Below are positions 6,628-14,437 of a DNA stretch of 36,751 nt, one piece after another. The stretch's first letter is position 1. Each line of letters starts with the position of its first letter. The position numbers and the translations under genes were made by a program. Origin of the DNA: an uncultured Oscillospiraceae bacterium (GTDB lineage: Bacteria > Bacillota > Clostridia > Oscillospirales > Oscillospiraceae); NCBI GenBank assembly GCA_905234575.1, contig CAJOIG010000001.1, positions 1 through 36,751 on the forward strand. The letters are read 5' to 3'. The notes under the pieces were generated by a model. That model was not told the origin of the DNA, did no database searches, and worked only from the letters and a program-made list of their open reading frames with translations.

Positions 6628-6873
6628 ATGAGAACACCGGAACGGGGCCTTGTCGGCCTCGCGCCGAGGCGGAGGCTGGCGGGCTATACCCAGCAGAGCT
6701 TCGCCGCGGCGCTGAACGTATCGCGGTCCCTTGTCGCTGCATGGGAGGTGGGCCGCGTCTGGCCGTCGGCCGTATGGCTGCCGGAGCTCGCGCAGCGGCT
6801 GAGCTGCTCCATCGACGAGCTCTACCGACCGCCGGAGGAGCCCGGGACCATGCTATCACAGGAGGAGGCGTAA
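6628..6873 (+). CDS. XRE-type helix-turn-helix regulator (Cro-like)
   Basis: 81 residues with a single XRE fold: RRRLAGYTQQSFAAALNVS (helices 1-3), then SLVAAWEVGRVWPS and CSIDELY. Start chosen at the ATG in the repeated element (GAGAACATGAGAAC), with AAAGGAGG about 15 bases upstream. Its place early in the operon and its small size suit a Cro-like or delayed-early regulator. Confidence 0.85.
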   Translation: MRTPERGLVGLAPRRRLAGYTQQSFAAALNVSRSLVAAWEVGRVWPSAVWLPELAQRLSCSIDELYRPPEEPGTMLSQEEA

Positions 6874-6877
6874 AGCC

Positions 6878-7327
6878 ATGCAGGAGGACTACCGAAATAT
6901 CTATCTGGACGCCAGGCGGACTGCCGGTTTAACACAGGAGCGATGGGCCGAGGTGCTGGGGATCAGCGTGGAGGCCGTGAGGCTCTATGAGTCCGGGACG
7001 AACATGCCGTCGGACGGCGTTGTGCTGCGGATGGCCGAGGCCGCCGGGCAGCACATCATCTGCTACTGGCACCTCCTCCGCAAGAGCCGCGTGGCCGCGG
7101 ACATCCTGCCGGAGGTCCGGGAGAAGGCGCTGCCCGAGGCGGTGCTGGATCTGCTGTGCCGCCTGAAGGAGTTTTCCGCGGACGGCATGGAGGATCTCAT
7201 CCGGATCGCGGCGGACGGCCGCGTGGACGCCTCGGAGCGCGAGCCCTACATCTGCGCCATGAACCAGCTCCGGGCGCTCGTGTCCGCGGGGCTGCACATG
7301 GAGTACGCGAAGGGAGGCGAGGACTGA
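6878..7327 (+). CDS. XRE-type regulator with C-terminal extension
   Basis: 149 residues. Residues 6-60 form an XRE helix-turn-helix (ARRTAGLTQERWAEVLGIS, then VRLYESGTNMPS); residues 61-149 are a helical extension of unknown role. The ATG is 4 bases after the previous stop and the stop overlaps the next start by one base (TGATGG), so three DNA-binding genes in a row are tightly coupled. Confidence 0.87.
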   Translation: MQEDYRNIYLDARRTAGLTQERWAEVLGISVEAVRLYESGTNMPSDGVVLRMAEAAGQHIICYWHLLRKSRVAADILPEVREKALPEAVLDLLCRLKEFSADGMEDLIRIAADGRVDASEREPYICAMNQLRALVSAGLHMEYAKGGED

Positions 7328-7560
7328 TGGAATGGCTCACGCGAGAGCAGGCGCGCGAGCGCCTGGGCATCGGCCTGCGGACGCTGGACCGGCTGATCGC
7401 CGAGGGGAAGCTCCCGGCGTACAAGGTGGGCTCGAGGCTCGTCCGCATCCGGGATACCGACATCGACGCCTACATGGCCGGGCAGCTCGTCGTGCCGGAG
7501 AAGGCTAAGCCGATCAAGCTGCGCCCCTGCGGCTATGTGCCGGGCATGAAGGTGGTGTGA
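7327..7560 (+). CDS. Excisionase-family helix-turn-helix protein
   Basis: 77 residues of the HTH_17/MerR-like excisionase group: LTREQARERLGIGLRTLDRLIAEGKLP followed by KVGSRLVRI and a DIDAYM ending. Such proteins act as excisionase (Xis) or as small DNA-binding adaptors. The integrase here needs a directionality factor, and this is the best candidate in the window along with the gene at 13294. Confidence 0.85.
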   Translation: MEWLTREQARERLGIGLRTLDRLIAEGKLPAYKVGSRLVRIRDTDIDAYMAGQLVVPEKAKPIKLRPCGYVPGMKVV

Positions 7561-7562
7561 GT

Positions 7563-7660
7563 ATGACCTGGAGTTATGTCTGGACGTTTCTGGCGGCGTG
7601 GTCGTCGGCACGCTGGCGGGGCTGATCCTCGCGGCGCTGTTTTCGGCGGGCGACCGATAA
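7563..7660 (+). pseudogene. Small membrane protein gene with an apparent 1-base deletion
   Basis: ATG with AAGGTGG upstream gives MTWSYVWTFLAAW and then runs off to a stop at 7625. The neighbouring frame continues as GVVVGTLAGLILAALFSAG to a stop at 7660. Restoring one G near codons 11-13 (GCGGCG to GCGGGCG) gives a clean 32-residue single-span membrane protein. Same type of lesion as at 5880. Confidence 0.45.
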
Positions 7661-7751
7661 GGAGGAACTGACAACAGCCGAAACGCCCTGACGGGCGTCC
7701 GCCGCGGGATCGCCTCCCGGCGCTGAAGATGGCAGGCGAGAAAGGAAAAAC

Positions 7752-8048
7752 ATGTACGAAGGAAAAAAGTGCGTCGTCCGCTGCAACGGCGCCGGAGTCT
7801 TTTTCGCAGAGATCAAGGAGTGGAAGCCGGAAACCGGCGTGGCCACGCTGAGGAACGCGCGGCGCCTGTGGCGCTGGTATGGTGCCAGCGAGTGCCTGCA
7901 GCTGGCTCAGGAGGGAACGAAGGAACCCCGTAACTGTAAGTTTACCCTTTTCGTGCCGGAGCTGACAGTGGCGAATGTGCTGGAGGTCACGCCCTGCACT
8001 GAGGAGGCGTCGAGCAGTCTGGAGAATGTCCCGGTATGGAAGAGCTGA
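7752..8048 (+). CDS. Conserved phage protein, DUF6948-like
   Basis: 98 residues opening MYEGKKCVVRC, with RRLWRWYGA near 37-45 and a closing CTEEA...VPVW. I recall this pattern from a conserved phage family (DUF6948) of unknown function; the family call is from memory. AAAGG precedes the ATG. Its last 13 bases overlap the next gene. Confidence 0.78.
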   Translation: MYEGKKCVVRCNGAGVFFAEIKEWKPETGVATLRNARRLWRWYGASECLQLAQEGTKEPRNCKFTLFVPELTVANVLEVTPCTEEASSSLENVPVWKS

Positions 8049-8770
8049 TTAAACAATTTCTCGGCATAAGCTCCGGCTACGGCTACGGCTACGGCTCCGG
8101 CGACGGCTCCGGCGACGGCTCCGGCGACGGCTACGGCGACGGCTACGGCGACGGCTCCGGCTACGGCGACGGCTCCGGCTACGGCTACGGCGACGGCTCC
8201 GGCTACGGCTACGGCGACGGCTCCGGCTACGGCTCCGGCTACGGCGACGGCGACGGCGTCGGCGACGGCGACGGCTACGGCGTCGGCGACGGCTCCGGCT
8301 TAATCACATATAACGGTCAACCGGTTTACCTGGTGGACGGATTGCCGACGCTGATCGACCGAGTCCGCCTCGGCGTGGCAAAGGGCAGGATCGTCAACGG
8401 CGATCTGACGCTCAGACCCTGCTACATCGTCAAGCAGGACGATACGTTCGCCCACGGCGAGACGCTGCATGCGGCCCGGGAGGCACTGCTTGAAAAGCTG
8501 TTTGACGATATGCCGGAGGAGGACCGGATCGCCGCATTTGTCGAGGCGCATAAGCCGGGGACGACTTATCCAAACACGGATTTCTTCTCCTGGCACCACC
8601 GGCTCACCGGCTCCTGCGAGATGGGCCGCCGGCAGTTTGCCAGGGATCACGAGATCGACGTGGAGCATGGCAGCATGACGCCGGAGGAATTTATCCGTCT
8701 TACGGAGACAAGCTACGGCTCGGCCACGATCCGCATGCTGAAGGCGCATTATGAGGTAGGGCAGCCATGA
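8036..8770 (+). CDS. Protein with long Gly-Tyr/Ser/Asp dipeptide repeat
   Basis: 244 residues. After a short helix (MEELIKQFLGI) residues 13-88 are an unbroken run of Gly alternating with Tyr, Ser or Asp. The remaining 155 residues form a globular domain beginning LITYNGQPVYLVDGLPT and ending in a helical C terminus. The repeat is low-complexity and probably disordered. The C-terminal part looks like a conserved phage domain I cannot name. The repeat DNA is prone to slippage, so length probably varies between relatives. Confidence 0.82.
   Translation: MEELIKQFLGISSGYGYGYGSGDGSGDGSGDGYGDGYGDGSGYGDGSGYGYGDGSGYGYGDGSGYGSGYGDGDGVGDGDGYGVGDGSGLITYNGQPVYLVDGLPTLIDRVRLGVAKGRIVNGDLTLRPCYIVKQDDTFAHGETLHAAREALLEKLFDDMPEEDRIAAFVEAHKPGTTYPNTDFFSWHHRLTGSCEMGRRQFARDHEIDVEHGSMTPEEFIRLTETSYGSATIRMLKAHYEVGQP
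8071..8300 (+). repeat. Imperfect hexanucleotide tandem repeat inside the coding region
   Basis: About 38 units of GGC-NNC, where NNC is mostly TAC, TCC or GAC (GTC in two or three). Larger blocks such as GGCTACGGCGACGGCTCC recur. The period is a multiple of three, so slippage would change length without breaking the frame. Confidence 0.93.
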
Positions 8771-8901
8771 GAGCAACAAAAAAGGCCGGGGCGGCGCTGC
8801 ATGCCGTCCCGGCGGTGGTAGCACAAAGGCTATCACGAGAACAAAATTATTTTATCAGACTTTCCGGCGGATGTCAAGGAGGTGACGGAGCATGGGCGTG
8901 A
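8767..8901 (+). CDS. Possible 44-codon ORF with hairpin
   Basis: An ATGA start coupled to the previous stop opens a 44-codon frame that ends inside the next gene. An 11-bp inverted repeat (8785-8795 with 8803-8813, one G-T pair) lies inside it. On the minus strand that hairpin is followed by six T, so it may instead block antisense transcription. The stretch 8833-8843 is the third TCACGAGAACA copy. Coding status uncertain. Confidence 0.3.
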   Translation: MRATKKAGAALHAVPAVVAQRLSREQNYFIRLSGGCQGGDGAWA

Positions 8902-9632
8902 TCCGCGTGGAGCACAACGCAAACTACACCACCATGGCCAACTACCACCTCCGGGACCGGCGGCTGAGCCTGCGGGCCGTGGGGCTCATGAGCAAGATGC
9001 TGAGCTTCCCGGAGGACTGGGACTACACCGTCAAGGGCCTGGCCTCGATCTGCGTCGAGGGCCGGGACGCGGTGCGGAAGGCGCTCATGGAGCTGGAGGC
9101 CGCGGGCTACCTTGTGCGGGAGCAGACCCGCGGGAGCCACGGCAGCTTCGCCGGGAACGACTACACCCTGTACGAGGCACCGACCGCCGCCGAAAATCCA
9201 CCGTTGACTGAAAACCCGTCAGCGGGTGAGCCGTCAGCGGCGGAACCGTCAGCGGGAAAACCGTTGACGGAGAATCCGCCACAAATAAATAACTTACTTA
9301 ACCAAAGTACGAAAGGAACAAAACATGCGCCGGCGAGCTCGACGAGCTGGGAGCCGGAGATGTTTGAGCGCTTCTGGCGGGCGTACCCCAAGAAGGGCCG
9401 CAAGGACAAGGCCACCGCCCGGCGCGAGTGGGACAGGCTGAAACCAGACCGCGAACTCATGCGCGTCATGAGTGCTGCGCTCGACCGAGCCAAGACCTCG
9501 GACGAATGGCAGCGCGGCATCGGCATCCCCTACGCCTGCCGGTGGCTCCGAAACCGCCGCTGGGAGGACGAGCCCGACACGGCGCCGGAGGCCGACGCCC
9601 CCGAGGAAAGGCTGGTGGGCGAGCAATGGTAG
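8892..9632 (+). CDS. Replication initiator with winged-helix N terminus
   Basis: 246 residues. The N-terminal 90 residues (MGVIRVEHNANYTTMANYHLRD, then WDYTVKGLASICVEGRDAVRKALMELEAAGYL) are a winged-helix domain typical of phage replisome organisers. A pentapeptide-repeat linker (PLTEN/PSAGE units, about 103-128) is encoded by five iterons. The C-terminal part (FERFWRAYPKKGRKDKATARREW) resembles the DnaD/DnaC-like tail region of phage initiators. It directly precedes the helicase gene, so it probably melts the origin and loads that helicase. AAGGAGG precedes the ATG. Confidence 0.88.
   Translation: MGVIRVEHNANYTTMANYHLRDRRLSLRAVGLMSKMLSFPEDWDYTVKGLASICVEGRDAVRKALMELEAAGYLVREQTRGSHGSFAGNDYTLYEAPTAAENPPLTENPSAGEPSAAEPSAGKPLTENPPQINNLLNQSTKGTKHAPASSTSWEPEMFERFWRAYPKKGRKDKATARREWDRLKPDRELMRVMSAALDRAKTSDEWQRGIGIPYACRWLRNRRWEDEPDTAPEADAPEERLVGEQW
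9201..9330 (+). other. Predicted phage replication origin: five iterons plus AT-rich stretch
   Basis: Ten-base repeats at 9201, 9216, 9231, 9246 and 9261, exactly 15 bp apart: three CCGTCAGCGG flanked by CCGTTGACTG and CCGTTGACGG. They are followed from about 9280 by AT-rich sequence (ACAAATAAATAACTTACTTA) suited to strand opening. Iterons inside the initiator gene next to an AT-rich zone are the classic layout for siphophage origins. Confidence 0.78.
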
Positions 9633-11026
9633 CGGACTACGCAAGCCTGGAAAAGAACCTCCCGGAGGTGAGCGTCATCGGCTCCATGCTGATCGACGAC
9701 CGCACCGTCCCCATGCTCATGCAGGAGCTGACGCCGGAGCATTTTACCGACGGCGAGCTCCGGCACGTCTTCGAGGCCATCCGGGAGATCTTCCAGCGCC
9801 ACGGCAACGTGGACGTCACGACCGTGCTCGGGCAGCTCGGGGACGAGGGTTACGCGCCGAAGCTCATCGCCGTCATGGATCTGACGCCCACGGCGGCCAA
9901 CTGCATGGAGTACGCCCGGATCCTTCGGGACCGGCGCACGCTGCGGCAGATCCAGGGGGCCTGCATGGAGATCCTCAGCGAGGGCACGGACCTCGACCGG
10001 GCAAAGGAGCTGCTCGCCGGGGCCGCGGGGCTGCTGGCCGAGCGGCCGAACGACCGGGGCCGGAGCTATGTGGAGCTCCTCGCGGACCTGCTGACCCGGC
10101 AGGCCGACAAGACCCCGCCCGACTATCTCGACTGGGGCATCGAGGCCCTCAACAAAAAGCTGCACGCCGGGCCCGGGCGCTTTATCCTCCTGGGCGCGGA
10201 CAGCTCCGTCGGCAAGACGGCGCTGGCCCTGCAGTTTGCCCTCGCCATCGCCAAGGCGGGCAAATCCGTCGGCTTTTTTTCCTACGAGACCACCCTGGCC
10301 GACGCCGCGGACCGTCTGGCCGCCAACGACGCGGACGTCAGCCTGAGCCGGATCAAGGCGAAGGGGCTGGAGCGCGGGGAGATCGAGCGGATCATCCAGG
10401 CGGCGACGGACTTCGGCGAGAAAAACCTGTACATCCAGGAGAGCGCCCGGTACACCGTCGACCAGCTCCGGGCCAAGACCATCGCCAAGGGATTCCGGGT
10501 CATCGTGATCGATTACGTCCAGCTCATCCCCACGCGGCGCCGGGAGCGCTACGACGCGGTGACGGAGATCTCCATCGGCCTGCACGCCATGGCCCAGGAG
10601 CTCGGCGTCACGGTCATCGGCCTCTCGCAGGTCACGGTCCCGGAGACTGACAAAAAGGGCCGCCGGCGCTACATCACCAAGGAGGACCTTCGGGAGAGCC
10701 GGCAGCTCAAGCAGGACGCGGACATCATCCTCCTGCTGGACCTCGTGGAACCGACCGACCCCTACGGCAACCGGATCCTGCAGGTGGCAAAAAACCGGGA
10801 CGGTCCCCTGGGGCGCGTCGTTCTCCAGTTCCGGCCCTCGCGGATGCGGTTTGTGTACGTCGATCCGGTGGAGAGCGAGGCGGACAAAAAGCGCCGGGAG
10901 AAGCTCGCCGCCATGGACGCAAAGCGCGAGGCCGAGCGGCAGGCCCGGGCCGACGCCGCCGACTGGAAGGAGCGGCAGGGCGATATGTTCCAGGACATCG
11001 ACGACAAGGAGGACATCCCGTTTTGA
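9626..11026 (+). CDS. Replicative DNA helicase, DnaB family
   Basis: 466 residues. The N-terminal DnaB domain (about 10-110) is followed by a RecA-like motor. Walker A is GADSSVGKT at 190-198; Walker B is VIVIDYVQL with D296; a DnaB-type arginine-finger region follows (ESRQLKQDADIILLL). The start overlaps the initiator gene by 7 bases. The C terminus ends DDKEDIPF, which copies the acidic tip of SSB proteins that binds DNA-replication partners. It unwinds phage DNA at the fork. Confidence 0.95.
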   Translation: MVADYASLEKNLPEVSVIGSMLIDDRTVPMLMQELTPEHFTDGELRHVFEAIREIFQRHGNVDVTTVLGQLGDEGYAPKLIAVMDLTPTAANCMEYARILRDRRTLRQIQGACMEILSEGTDLDRAKELLAGAAGLLAERPNDRGRSYVELLADLLTRQADKTPPDYLDWGIEALNKKLHAGPGRFILLGADSSVGKTALALQFALAIAKAGKSVGFFSYETTLADAADRLAANDADVSLSRIKAKGLERGEIERIIQAATDFGEKNLYIQESARYTVDQLRAKTIAKGFRVIVIDYVQLIPTRRRERYDAVTEISIGLHAMAQELGVTVIGLSQVTVPETDKKGRRRYITKEDLRESRQLKQDADIILLLDLVEPTDPYGNRILQVAKNRDGPLGRVVLQFRPSRMRFVYVDPVESEADKKRREKLAAMDAKREAERQARADAADWKERQGDMFQDIDDKEDIPF

Positions 11027-11259
11027 TCGCCATCGACCAGCGCGACCCCATTCTCCCGGCGCAAGGGCCGCGGATCGGAGACAAGGTCCGTTTCATCCCC
11101 TCGTGCAATTACGACAACAGCGCCGGCTTCGGCGGCATCCTCATGACGCCGGTCACCGGCACCATCGTGCAGATCCACGCCGACCACCGCTGGTACCGCG
11201 TGGAGTACATCATGGGAGACAACCCCGGCTGCATCGGGTACGAGTGCTTCAAATACTGA
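11023..11259 (+). CDS. Hypothetical small beta-rich protein, TTG start
   Basis: 78 residues. The TTG start overlaps the helicase stop (TTGA), with AAGGAGG 11 bases upstream. Two Cys near the end of each half and a motif VTGTIVQIHADHRWYRVEY suggest a small SH3-like barrel. Function unknown. Confidence 0.7.
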   Translation: MIAIDQRDPILPAQGPRIGDKVRFIPSCNYDNSAGFGGILMTPVTGTIVQIHADHRWYRVEYIMGDNPGCIGYECFKY

Positions 11260-11277
11260 CAAATCAAGGAGGTTATC

Positions 11278-12033
11278 ATGAGAACAACAGCGATCCTCAA
11301 TCTCAAGGGCGGCGTGGCGAAGACCACCACGTGCGTCAACATGGCGGCGATCCTCGCCAAGGACTACAAAAAGCGCGTCCTGGTGGTGGACGCGGACAGC
11401 CAGGCAAACACCACCGAGTTCCTGGGCGGCCAGCCCGGATACTCCACCATGGGTGACCTGCTCCGGCGGATCGACCTCAATCCGATCATCCAGCCCTCCT
11501 CCCTGCCGGGCGTTTCGCTTCTCGCGGCGGACGAGAGCCTCATGGATCTCGACCTCTCCGCGGTCAAGAGCAAGACGGCGCACGTCGAGGATCTCCGGCG
11601 GCTGCTGGTCAGTTTCGCGGGCTCCTACGACCACTGCCTCATCGACTGCCCGCCGGCCTTCAGCGCGGCGAGCGCGGCGGCGCTCCTCGCGGCGGATGAC
11701 GTCGTCATCCCCATCAAGCTCGACGCCTTTTCCCTCCGCGGCATGGCAAACCTCATCCGGCAGGTCCGCAACATGCAGGAGATCAACCCCGTCCTGCGGG
11801 TGGCCGGGCTCCTGCCCGTGATGGTCTACCGCTCCGACCGCATCAAGGCGGCGCTGGAGGTGCTCTATGCTTCCGACTTCCCCATCTTCCCTGTTATCCA
11901 CCGATCCGACAAGGTCGATGACATGACTTTTGCCCAGAAGCCGCTGGTGGAGAGCTCGCCGAAGTCGGCGGCCTGCGTCAGCTACCGCCGGTTCGTCCGG
12001 GCGTATCTGGAGGGAGGCGCGGGAAATGGCTGA
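11278..12033 (+). CDS. parA: ParA-family partition ATPase
   Basis: 251 residues, a deviant Walker A ATPase: KGGVAKTTT at 10-18 (Ala where most have Gly), VVDADSQAN near 36-44, and LIDCPPAF. It would form nucleotide-dependent patterns on the nucleoid and move ParB-bound DNA. The start AAGGAGG-TTATC-ATG is strong. It overlaps parB by 8 bases. A ParAB pair in a prophage suggests an extrachromosomal, plasmid-like phase or an ancestor with one. Confidence 0.93.
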   Translation: MRTTAILNLKGGVAKTTTCVNMAAILAKDYKKRVLVVDADSQANTTEFLGGQPGYSTMGDLLRRIDLNPIIQPSSLPGVSLLAADESLMDLDLSAVKSKTAHVEDLRRLLVSFAGSYDHCLIDCPPAFSAASAAALLAADDVVIPIKLDAFSLRGMANLIRQVRNMQEINPVLRVAGLLPVMVYRSDRIKAALEVLYASDFPIFPVIHRSDKVDDMTFAQKPLVESSPKSAACVSYRRFVRAYLEGGAGNG

Positions 12034-13297
12034 ATTTGACCTTTCTGCGCTCATGAAGGACGTGTCCAAATCGGGTACCGGCCGGGAGCAGATCCGATAC
12101 ATCGCCTGGGAAAACATCCGCCCGGCGGAGAACAACGGCTACAGCATGGACGGCTTGCCGGATCTCGCCCGGAGCATCGAGCTCGTGGGGCTGCAGCAGC
12201 CGCTGCGGGTGCGGCCCCTGGCGGACGACTCCGTCGAGGTGATCTCGGGACACCGGCGCCGGGCGGCCATCGGGCTGCTGATCGACCAGGGCTCCAAGCG
12301 CTTTGACGGCGGCGTGCCCTGCATCGTGGATACCTCGGCCGCGTCGCCGGCCCTGCGGGAGCTGCAGCTCCTCCTCGGCAACGCGGACAACCGCAAGCTC
12401 ACGAGCGCCGACGAGGCCCAGCAGGCCGAGCGCATATCCGACTGCATCCGCCGCCTGGAGGACGAGGGGTACGAGTTCCCCGGCCGGCACCGGGACTGGG
12501 TGAGCAAGCTCTCCGGCATGAGCCGGTCGAAGCTCGCCCGGCTGAAGGTCATCCGGGACAGGCTGGCCCCCGGCCTCCGCGAGCAGTACGAAGAAGGGGA
12601 GCTCAATGAATCCGTAGCCTATGAGTTTTCCAAATTCGACCACGCGAAACAGGACCAAATATGGGATGATCTCGCAGAGGCCAACCTCCCATTTACCGTT
12701 GAAAACGTCCAGCGGGCAGCGGGCCGGCTTCCGAAAGAGGCCCCGCCGCCGACGCCACAGACGAAAAAACTGCCGGCCGACTCCACCGTCTGGCTGAAGC
12801 CAAAGGACGCATACCGGCGGATAACATCCATTCGGACGGCTGCCTCTGCCCTGGGCATCACGCCGGAGAAGTCGATCCAGGAGCAGATCGAAGCCCTTAT
12901 GCGCGATTGCCGGTCCCATCGCGGCGCCGGCGGCCCCGGCTACAATGTCGAGTTGCGACCGCCATGTCATGTGATCCTGGATGAATACACGCGCTATGAG
13001 CGGCGATATACGATCAAACAGTTTCTTGAGCTTGTCGCGGAGGTGTGGATTGAAAACGATCTGAACGCGTTCCAGGCGGATACCGTCCGGACGCCCGCGC
13101 TTACCGATGTGTGGTATGACACCGAGGAAGGCGATTTTCCGGACGAAGATATTGATCTTGCGGACATCATCGCCTGGGGCGACGCCGGACTTAAGACCGT
13201 ACCGGGTACGAGCTTCCTACGCGCATACCAGGCATTCCCCGGCCGCTATCGCTGGTGGGCCGTGGTCGACGGCCCGGAGGAGGACGAGGACGAATGA
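12026..13297 (+). CDS. parB: ParB-family partition protein
   Basis: 423 residues. An N-terminal ParB/Srx domain (about 22-110) carries the CTP-binding motif ISGHRRRAA at 73-81. A helix-turn-helix region (DWVSKLSGMSRSKLARLKVI) follows at about 158-177. The C-terminal 170 residues are not a typical ParB dimer domain and are less G+C-rich, with an acidic end (EEDEDE). It should bind a parS-like site, which I could not find by eye. It is coupled to the next gene by ATGA. Confidence 0.9.
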   Translation: MAEFDLSALMKDVSKSGTGREQIRYIAWENIRPAENNGYSMDGLPDLARSIELVGLQQPLRVRPLADDSVEVISGHRRRAAIGLLIDQGSKRFDGGVPCIVDTSAASPALRELQLLLGNADNRKLTSADEAQQAERISDCIRRLEDEGYEFPGRHRDWVSKLSGMSRSKLARLKVIRDRLAPGLREQYEEGELNESVAYEFSKFDHAKQDQIWDDLAEANLPFTVENVQRAAGRLPKEAPPPTPQTKKLPADSTVWLKPKDAYRRITSIRTAASALGITPEKSIQEQIEALMRDCRSHRGAGGPGYNVELRPPCHVILDEYTRYERRYTIKQFLELVAEVWIENDLNAFQADTVRTPALTDVWYDTEEGDFPDEDIDLADIIAWGDAGLKTVPGTSFLRAYQAFPGRYRWWAVVDGPEEDEDE

Positions 13298-13560
13298 AAG
13301 TGAAACGCTTCAGCGCCATCGACGTATCTATCGCCACGGGAAGACCATACTCCACGGTGACAAACTATGCCAGCAAGAAGCACTTTCCGTCCCGGGATGG
13401 CTTCACCGCGGAACAGGTCATCGACTTCGTTCAGTCCACGGCGCCAATGAGAAGACCATGCAAGACGCCAAATGCGGATGACATACAGACGCTCGAGCTG
13501 ATCCTGTCTCTTTGGGGCCTGCCCACAGGAAGCGGGGAAATCCCGGAGGTGAAGACATGA
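13294..13560 (+). CDS. Small helix-turn-helix protein after parB
   Basis: 88 residues. The N-terminal part (FSAIDVSIATGRPYSTVTNYAS, then DGFTAEQVIDFVQS) fits a MerR/excisionase-like helix-turn-helix in which a promoter-reading helix is followed by a wing. ATGA overlaps tie it to parB and to the next gene. It may regulate parAB or act as a second excision factor. Confidence 0.72.
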   Translation: MKVKRFSAIDVSIATGRPYSTVTNYASKKHFPSRDGFTAEQVIDFVQSTAPMRRPCKTPNADDIQTLELILSLWGLPTGSGEIPEVKT

Positions 13561-13781
13561 AGATCTATCGCAACGGCGACCGGTGCCCCTGCTGCGGGGA
13601 GATCATCGAGGGCAGGCCCGACCAGTGGCTGGAGCTGTTCTCTTCGACCGTCTATTTCATGGGCCTGAGCGAGCCGGATCCGGTCGACGCCGAAGCGATG
13701 GCCGCCATCGACCGCCACGAAGCCGAGTTCGCCGCCGACGGCACCCGCGCCTTCGGGCCGTACAGAGGTGACGGGACGTGA
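13557..13781 (+). CDS. Hypothetical small protein with CPCCG knuckle
   Basis: 74 residues. A CPCCGE motif near 10-15 gives at most half a zinc ribbon. The rest is acidic and helical. Overlaps the neighbours by four bases on both sides. No family recognised. Confidence 0.75.
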   Translation: MKIYRNGDRCPCCGEIIEGRPDQWLELFSSTVYFMGLSEPDPVDAEAMAAIDRHEAEFAADGTRAFGPYRGDGT

Positions 13782-14437
13782 AGCCGATCCTGTTCAACAC
13801 GGAAATGGTCCGGGCGATCCTGGACGGAAGAAAAACGCAGACGCGGAGGGTTATAAAGCCGCAGCCGAACAGTACCTTCGACCGCCATTGGCAGTGTTTT
13901 ACAGCCGAGAACGGCGAAATAGTCGTACTTATGGAGCCATATCGGCCCGGAGATGTCCTGTATGTCCGGGAGACGTGGGCGGAGTGGACGGGCGGATATG
14001 TCTATAAAGCAGATGGCTCTGCTTCTCCCTATCCGCTGGCCTTCGTGGATAGATGGCGTCCCTCCATCCACATGCCGAAAGAGGCGGCACGGCTATTCCT
14101 CCGGGTGACGGATGTGCGGGTGGAGCGGCTGCAAGAGAGTTTCAATGCTCCAACTACCCCTATCCTTTCGGTTGAGGCCGAGGGTATTGACATCGGCGAC
14201 ACCTGCCGGGAGTGCGTCGATAGCTACAGATGGCCCTGCTGTGTTGACGCTCTTGACGATGATGGCAGCACCCTCGGTGAGTGCGGAATGCTTGATACAA
14301 ACCGTGGCGAATTTTCCGACCTATGGGACAGCACCATCAAGCCCGCCGACCGCGAGCGCTACGGCTGGGCCACCAATCCCTGGGTGTGGGTGATCAGCTT
14401 CGAGCGCTGCGAGAAACCGAAGGAGAAAGACGCATGA
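13778..14437 (+). CDS. ASCH-domain phage protein
   Basis: 219 residues opening MKPILFNTEMVRAILDGRKTQT, the usual start of phage ASCH-like proteins, with YRPGDVLYVRETWA near 50-63 and a WVWVISFER ending. ASCH domains bind RNA or modified nucleotides; some are amidohydrolases acting on acetylcytidine. The middle (about 120-175) has six Cys in CRECVD, WPCCVD and GECG contexts, which could bind zinc. GTG start overlaps the preceding stop (GTGA). Confidence 0.85.
   Translation: MKPILFNTEMVRAILDGRKTQTRRVIKPQPNSTFDRHWQCFTAENGEIVVLMEPYRPGDVLYVRETWAEWTGGYVYKADGSASPYPLAFVDRWRPSIHMPKEAARLFLRVTDVRVERLQESFNAPTTPILSVEAEGIDIGDTCRECVDSYRWPCCVDALDDDGSTLGECGMLDTNRGEFSDLWDSTIKPADRERYGWATNPWVWVISFERCEKPKEKDA

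Noticed and set aside
8071..8300. CRISPR-like repeat array
   Set aside because: Repeat units are 6 bp, contiguous and in frame with a gene; no spacers and no cas genes.
13297..13315. parS-like half palindrome (GTGAAACGCTTCA) at the end of parB
   Set aside because: Only four bases of each arm match and there is one copy. Not enough for a centromere call.
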